Source of the DNA: Deinococcales bacterium
GTDB lineage: Bacteria; Deinococcota; Deinococci; Deinococcales; JAAFIG01
Reading direction: 5' to 3'
Assembly: GCA_025352125.1 (NCBI GenBank)
Contig: JANXTZ010000018.1
Span: forward strand, 1-64,000
Length of the DNA stretch: 64,000 nt
Positions within the stretch are counted from its first letter, which is position 1; every line of letters starts with the position of its first letter. Under the pieces are notes generated by a model. It had not been told where the DNA came from, made no database searches, and saw only the letters and a program-made list of their open reading frames with translations. Positions 58,577-64,000 of the stretch are shown in pieces. A program made the position numbers and the translations under genes.

Positions 58577-59509
58577 TCAGTGCAGATTGGTCTTCAAAAA
58601 AGCCGTTGCTCTCGAGATCAACAACGCGTCAGATACCCCTTGAAAGGTATGTTCAGCTTTGGCGTAGGTGTAACACGAGACTTGCTTGCCAAGCGCTTTG
58701 AGCTTCTGGCACAACTCGAGCGACCAGGCAAGCGGCACTTGGGTGTCGTGCCCACCGTGGTGGATGCTGACGGCTGCCTGAATGCGATCCAGAAAACCGC
58801 TGGGTGAAATCTGGGCGAACAGCGCCGGCGCGGCTTTGAGTTCCGCCAGACCTCGAGTTCCACCCGACAAAACCGTCGAGATGCGCTGAAAGTTCCGTTG
58901 TTCATCGCCGCTCATCGCACCGTAAAGCACGGCAGCCCGAATGCCAGGGTCTACGGTGATGACCCGCAGGACAATCCCGCCACCCATGCTGTGCCCAAAA
59001 AGTCCAATCAATTTCGGATTGGCTCGCTCGAGAGCGCCAGGTTGACCGGCATGGGCGCGAAGGCTGGCGATCAAATTCAGAACATCCAGCGCGTAACCCA
59101 CCCGAAACAAGGGGTCAGGTTTGCCCTGTGACCGCCCATGACCGCGCAGGTTGGGGTGAAGCACCACAAATCCCGCTCGAGCCAGGGCATCGGCGTAATG
59201 GGTGGTGTAGGGCAGTGTACGGTAGGTGTTCGGGTTGACGTAACCGTGAATCACGATCACCATCGGGTGCAAACCCTTGGTGTTAGGCACATCCATAAAC
59301 CCGTACTGTTTTAAGCCCTCGCTGTTCCAGTGCACCAGTGAGCGTGTAAAACTTCGGTTTTGTTCGAGCACTCGCTCGATGACCAATGTGCCACCTTCGT
59401 AGGAACGACTCGAGAGTGCCTTGATGCTGAGATCACCTTGGGTTTGAGCGCTGACCAGGCCAAGGACCAAAATCAGCATGACCAGAAAGTGCGGGACGGG
59501 TTTCATCAC
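58577..59509 (-). CDS. Secreted alpha/beta hydrolase (S9/dienelactone-hydrolase-like)
   Basis: Signal peptide; VIVIHGYVNPN...GLFGHSMGGGIVLRV...IHHGGHDTQVPLAWS. Confidence 0.88.
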   Translation of the reverse strand: MMKPVPHFLVMLILVLGLVSAQTQGDLSIKALSSRSYEGGTLVIERVLEQNRSFTRSLVHWNSEGLKQYGFMDVPNTKGLHPMVIVIHGYVNPNTYRTLPYTTHYADALARAGFVVLHPNLRGHGRSQGKPDPLFRVGYALDVLNLIASLRAHAGQPGALERANPKLIGLFGHSMGGGIVLRVITVDPGIRAAVLYGAMSGDEQRNFQRISTVLSGGTRGLAELKAAPALFAQISPSGFLDRIQAAVSIHHGGHDTQVPLAWSLELCQKLKALGKQVSCYTYAKAEHTFQGVSDALLISRATAFLKTNLH

Positions 59510-59877
59510 ATAAGTCTAGCGCTTTAGAGATAGGATGACGCACTAAAAACATCTACAAATCGGGTGGGTTGTCAAGAGGCATATTGCAATTTGTGGCATG
59601 GTGATGACCATAATGGTAAATCGTACGTACTACACGGCTGCCGGCAGCTCTTATTTGGGCATGGTGGTAAAGGCTGGTTCTGGATTGATTATGGCAAGCT
59701 TCATCTTGGTTTGATGGTGTCAACGTGAAGGTATCTCAGATTCTTCATTAGGGCTTCATGTCCACTCCACCCGTTTGATGTCTGCTCTGCACGTGGACAA
59801 TCGCTTTTTAGCATGAAGTTCGCGCTTGAAAGCAACCATCAAAACTACGATTCAGGTTCAGGAATTTGAGGAGTGCC

Positions 59878-59973
59878 ATGTCAGATCATGAAGTTTTTAA
59901 AATCCACCTTGTGAGCGACAGTACGATTGCGAAGTTCACGCTCGAGACACAGAAGTTTGCCCTTGAACGCTGA
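59878..59973 (+). CDS. Candidate 31-aa leader ORF coupled to the glycosidase gene
   Basis: aggagtgccATG start; [31 protein letters not shown]; stop lies 11 nt past the in-frame TTG at 59963 of the next gene. Confidence 0.35.
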   Translation: MSDHEVFKIHLVSDSTIAKFTLETQKFALER

Positions 59974-62563
59974 AATTGCGCGGCTTGACCGTGATCGCCT
60001 CGGCACTGAATCTTGGAAACAATGGGGTTCATACCTTGCCGAACGCGCTTGGGGCACGGTGCGCGAGGATTACAGCGATTCGGGACAACCCTGGCAGAAC
60101 TTCACCCACGATCAGGCTCGAGTCAGGGTGTACCGTTGGAACGAGGACGGTCTTCTGGGCATCAGCGATGACCACGGGCGTTTGTGCCTTGCGCTGGCGG
60201 TCTGGAACGGACACGACCCCATTCTTAAGGAACGACTGTTTGGTCTGGGCGGCACGGAGGGCAACCACGGCGAGGATGTCAAGGAGTATTACGCTTACCT
60301 CGAGAACACCCCGACCCACTCGTACATGAAAGCCTTGTACAAATATCCGCAACTCGAGTTTCCCTATGCCAGGTTGCTGGAGGAAAACCAAAAACGCTCT
60401 AAACAGCAGCCTGAGTTTGAACTGATGGACACGGGTGTGTTTGATGAAGGTCGGTACTGGGATGTCGAAGTTGAATACGCCAAAAACACCCCTGATGATG
60501 TTTTGATGCGGATTACGGTACACAATCGCGGTTCAGAGGTCTGCGAGATTCATGTCCTGCCTGCCCTGTGGTTTCGCAACACCTGGTCTTGGGGCAACAA
60601 ACCCGAGCATCACAGCATCAAACTCGAGGCTGAAGACGTTTTGAGGGCAGAGCATCCTCAACTCGGCTCGAGATTTTTGCATTTTGAATCCGCCGCAAAT
60701 GCCCTGTTCTGCGAGAACGAAACCAATTTGCAAAAACTGTACAACGTGCCAAACGCCTCGAGCACCGCCAAGGACGGTATCAACGATTTTGTGGTGCATG
60801 GAAACCTTGCGGCGGTGGATTCAATTCAAGGCTCGAAGGCGGCACTTCATCACAAATTATCGGTTGCGCCTGGCGAATCGCAAACCGTGCGGGTGCGCCT
60901 GAGCAACACAAAACTCGAGCAAGCATTTGAAGACTTTGAAGCGGTTTTTACAAAACGTCAACTCGAGTGCGACCAATTTTATGCCGAGTTGCAACTGGCT
61001 TCAAACTCGAGCGACGAGAAATTGGTGCAGCGTCAAGCCTTCGCGGGGATGCTCTGGAGCAAACAGTATTACCGTTACGACGTGCGCCGCTGGCTGAGAG
61101 GCGATCCCGCCCAACCCACGCCACCCCAATCGCGTCAGAGTGGTCGCAATGCCCAGTGGAATACCTTCAACAGCAACGATATCATTTCGATGCCGGACAC
61201 CTGGGAGTACCCCTGGTTTGCCAGTTGGGATTTGGCGTTTCACACCCTGCCCCTGGCGATGCTCGACCCCGAATTTGCCAAGGCGCAATTGATTCTCTTG
61301 ACCCACGAGTGGTTTCAACACCCGAACGGGCAACTTCCCGCCTACGAGTGGAATTTTTCCGATGTCAACCCGCCCGTTCACGCCTGGGCGACCTGGCGCG
61401 TCTACCAGATCGAACGCCAAACCACGGGGCGCAGTGATCGCGGTTTTCTGGAGCGGGTGTTTCACAAGTTGCTGTTTAATTTCAACTGGTGGGTCAATCG
61501 CAAAGACATTGAGGGTCACAACGTTTTTCAGGGCGGCTTTCTGGGACTTGACAATATTTCGGTTTTTGACCGCAGTCATGCGCTGCCAGGCAAGGGCAAA
61601 CTCGAACAGTCCGACGGAACAGCCTGGATGGGCATGTACTGCCTGAACATGCTCCAAATCGCCCTCGAATTGGCACTGGAAAATCCAGTCTACGAGGACA
61701 TTGCCACCAAATTCTTCGAGCATTTTTTGTACATTGCCTTGGCACTCGAGAATGCAGGCATGTGGGATGAGATTGATGGTTTTTACTACGATGCCCTGCG
61801 CCTGCCAGACGGTTCGCAGAATCGTCTCGAAGTGCGGTCGATGGTGGGTTTGATGCCACTGGTGGCGGTCATGACCCTTGAAGCAAACACCCTGCAACGC
61901 TTGCCCGTCTTCAAAGCCCGCATGGACTGGTTTCTCGAGCATCGCCCAGAATTGGCGAACCTGGTCTCGCATTGGAATCAACCAGGGCATGACGAACGAA
62001 GCTTGTTGTCCTTGGTGAGAACCCACCGCATGACTGCCCTGCTCGAGAAGATGCTCGACGAACAAGAATTTTTATCCCCTCACGGCATTCGTTCGCTCTC
62101 GAAATTTCACCTCGCGCATCCGTTTGAAATGAGCATGGACTCGCAAAATTTCCGCGTGGATTACGAACCCGCCGAATCCAGCACCGGCATGTTTGGCGGC
62201 AATTCAAACTGGCGCGGACCAATCTGGTTTCCGATCAATTTCTTGTTGATCGAGGCACTCGGGCAATTTCACAGGTATTACAACGACGGTTATAAACTCG
62301 AGTGCCCGACGGGTTCTGGGATTCAACTTGATCTCAAAGCAGTATCTGTAGAACTCTCAAACCGACTCTCGGGTTTGTTTGTGCGTGATGCCAACGATTT
62401 ACGCGCCGTCTTTGGAACCCGTCAGATCATGCAGCAAGACGCGAACTGGCGAGACCTAATCCCGTTCCACGAATACTTTCACGGCGAGACGGGCGCGGGG
62501 CTTGGCGCATCGCATCAGACGGGTTGGACTGGATTGATTGCGGCATTGCTGCAAAAATCCTGA
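59963..62563 (+). CDS. MGH1-like/GH63-related glycoside hydrolase
   Basis: ORF 59927..62563; [43 protein letters not shown]...[24 protein letters not shown]. Confidence 0.85.
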   Translation: MNAEIARLDRDRLGTESWKQWGSYLAERAWGTVREDYSDSGQPWQNFTHDQARVRVYRWNEDGLLGISDDHGRLCLALAVWNGHDPILKERLFGLGGTEGNHGEDVKEYYAYLENTPTHSYMKALYKYPQLEFPYARLLEENQKRSKQQPEFELMDTGVFDEGRYWDVEVEYAKNTPDDVLMRITVHNRGSEVCEIHVLPALWFRNTWSWGNKPEHHSIKLEAEDVLRAEHPQLGSRFLHFESAANALFCENETNLQKLYNVPNASSTAKDGINDFVVHGNLAAVDSIQGSKAALHHKLSVAPGESQTVRVRLSNTKLEQAFEDFEAVFTKRQLECDQFYAELQLASNSSDEKLVQRQAFAGMLWSKQYYRYDVRRWLRGDPAQPTPPQSRQSGRNAQWNTFNSNDIISMPDTWEYPWFASWDLAFHTLPLAMLDPEFAKAQLILLTHEWFQHPNGQLPAYEWNFSDVNPPVHAWATWRVYQIERQTTGRSDRGFLERVFHKLLFNFNWWVNRKDIEGHNVFQGGFLGLDNISVFDRSHALPGKGKLEQSDGTAWMGMYCLNMLQIALELALENPVYEDIATKFFEHFLYIALALENAGMWDEIDGFYYDALRLPDGSQNRLEVRSMVGLMPLVAVMTLEANTLQRLPVFKARMDWFLEHRPELANLVSHWNQPGHDERSLLSLVRTHRMTALLEKMLDEQEFLSPHGIRSLSKFHLAHPFEMSMDSQNFRVDYEPAESSTGMFGGNSNWRGPIWFPINFLLIEALGQFHRYYNDGYKLECPTGSGIQLDLKAVSVELSNRLSGLFVRDANDLRAVFGTRQIMQQDANWRDLIPFHEYFHGETGAGLGASHQTGWTGLIAALLQKS

Positions 62564-62636
62564 AACTCGAGCTACCATCTTTACCCCAAGTTGGACGTAT
62601 AACTTGCTCCAGGAACGAAATTGAAAGGAAAAAAAC

Positions 62637-63419
62637 ATGACCTTAAAACTCGAAGGAAAAACCGCCATCGTGACCGGCGGCTCAGGTGGTCTAGGCTCAT
62701 CATTTTCACTGGCACTCGCGGCGGCAGGCGCTAACGTCGGCGTGGCATTCATCGGCAATCCCGCCCCTGCCAAGGCGCTGGTCGCCCAAATTCAGGCACT
62801 CGGCGTGAAATCAATTGCGCTCGAGGCGGACATTACCGATCCAGCCGCCGTCAAAGCCATGTTCAATCAAGCCGACACTGAACTTGGGATTGTTGATATT
62901 CTGGTCAACAACGCTGGCATTGATGGCGTTCGCGCTCGAGCTTGGGAGGTGGACGCCGCCAAGTGGCGCAAGACGCTCGAGGTGAATTTGTTTGGGGCAT
63001 TTCACTGTGCCCAGGAAGCCCTCTTGAGAATGGTGGTACGGCGGTCCGGGGTGGTCATCAACATCACCAGCGTTCATGAGGTCATTCCTTGGGGCGGTTA
63101 CAGCGCCTACACAGCCTCCAAAGCGGGTTTGGGCATGTTAACCAAAACCTTGGCGCAGGAGGCTGCCGAGTTTGGTGTCCGTGTACTGGCTTTGGCACCG
63201 GGCGCGATTCAAACCCCGATCAACCAATCGGTTTGGAGCGACCCGAACGGACTGGCGGATTTGAACAAAAAAATCCCGATGGGGCGCATGGGACAACCCG
63301 ATGAAATCGCCAAAATCCTGGTGAATCTCGCCAGCGACGACTCGAGTTATCTGACGGGCACAACCGTGTTTGTGGATGGCGGCATGACCTTGTACAGCGA
63401 CTTCTCGCACGGTGGTTGA
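62637..63419 (+). CDS. SDR family oxidoreductase (FabG-like)
   Basis: AIVTGGSGGLGSSFSLALAAAGANV, NNAGIDG, YSAYTASKAGLGMLTKTLAQE. Confidence 0.9.
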   Translation: MTLKLEGKTAIVTGGSGGLGSSFSLALAAAGANVGVAFIGNPAPAKALVAQIQALGVKSIALEADITDPAAVKAMFNQADTELGIVDILVNNAGIDGVRARAWEVDAAKWRKTLEVNLFGAFHCAQEALLRMVVRRSGVVINITSVHEVIPWGGYSAYTASKAGLGMLTKTLAQEAAEFGVRVLALAPGAIQTPINQSVWSDPNGLADLNKKIPMGRMGQPDEIAKILVNLASDDSSYLTGTTVFVDGGMTLYSDFSHGG

Positions 63420-63512
63420 AACCTCAACGCTTCATCTTCACTCCATGCCAGTCACGCAAGATGATCCAGGCACGAGGGAATGCAAACCAATCGAGACCAC
63501 CAGGAGGAAGTT

Positions 63513-63830
63513 ATGAGATTGAATTCGACATTGCTCGGCATGACATTGGCACTCGGCATCATTGGCGCAACATTTGCCCAAACCACCCCAACCACTCCAC
63601 CAGCCGCACCCGCGGCTCAAGCCCCAGCGCTCAGTTGCGCCGTGACCGCACTCAACGTCAGCACGGTAACGCTCGCCGACTTGCAAAAGAATCCGGGGAT
63701 CAACGCCAAGCTGGCGGCGACCATTGTGAAGGCGCAACCGTTCAAAGACGAGAAGGATTTGATCAAACGCGTCAAAGGCATTGGCAATAAAAACATCATC
63801 AAGTTCCGCCCTTGCTTTTTATACAAATAA
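63513..63830 (+). CDS. Secreted helix-hairpin-helix (ComEA-like) protein
   Basis: Signal peptide, Pro/Ala linker, LADLQKNPGINAKLAATIVKAQPFKDEKDLIKRVKGIGNK. Confidence 0.7.
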   Translation: MRLNSTLLGMTLALGIIGATFAQTTPTTPPAAPAAQAPALSCAVTALNVSTVTLADLQKNPGINAKLAATIVKAQPFKDEKDLIKRVKGIGNKNIIKFRPCFLYK

Positions 63831-64000
63831 TTCTTTCTACCTCCGTATCCCAACGCGAAGCAGAGCGCTGTGAGGATATTTTCTTGGGATGTTCGACATT
63901 GCGTTCCAGCTCTTCGTGCACACTCTACTTGCCATATATAAATCGTTAATGGCGTGAACAAATGATCGGAGCGCAACGTGAAAAACCAATCTTTTGAACC

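Noticed and set aside
61001-62065. 354-aa minus-strand ORF inside the glycosidase gene
   Set aside because: Shadow ORF; the plus-strand glycosidase is coherent over the full length.
1-64000. tRNA, rRNA and CRISPR arrays
   Set aside because: No tRNA T-loop/acceptor pairs, rRNA-like stretches or spaced direct repeats were recognised by eye; a tRNAscan/Infernal run would be needed to exclude them fully.

Overview
This is a bacterial chromosomal window of about 53% GC by eye. The gene content suggests Deinococcota or a relative, but that is inference only. It is mostly ordinary coding DNA: nitrilase, truA, mazEF, PIN/TRAM, radA, an ABC exporter pair, an amino-sugar operon (20-13 kb, minus strand), nrdJ, an M42 peptidase, TMEM175, ThuA, PatB, a polyol-utilisation operon (43-52.5 kb), a sorbosone-dehydrogenase-like gene, an MGH1/GH63-like glycosidase and SDRs. 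A partial contractile-injection-system (CIS) locus lies at 21.6-32.1 kb. It contains an FHA+tail-protein fusion, an FHA-bearing probable pseudokinase, a LysM protein, VgrG/spike, PAAR and baseplate J. Small accessory islands lie at 32.3-34.1 kb and 52.5-57.4 kb (Uma2, DUF433/DUF5615, XisH/XisI, ParD, HicBA, a truncated R-M gene, IS630). The strongest signals outside ordinary annotation are: (1) the palindrome CTCGAG is massively over-represented (33 hand-counted copies in the first ~5 kb against ~1.2 expected) in all reading frames and between genes, resembling the HIP1 phenomenon but with a different hexamer; (2) a tiny 36-39 bp palindromic element is present in three copies, one nested inside another and one inserted in frame into an IS630 transposase, with compensatory stem changes; (3) the partial CIS locus has a degenerate kinase; (4) nrdJ has a promoter-sORF-terminator leader; (5) there are several precise gene-decay events (Uma2 nonsense codon, XisH core deletion, R-M gene cut exactly at an IS630 TA site).
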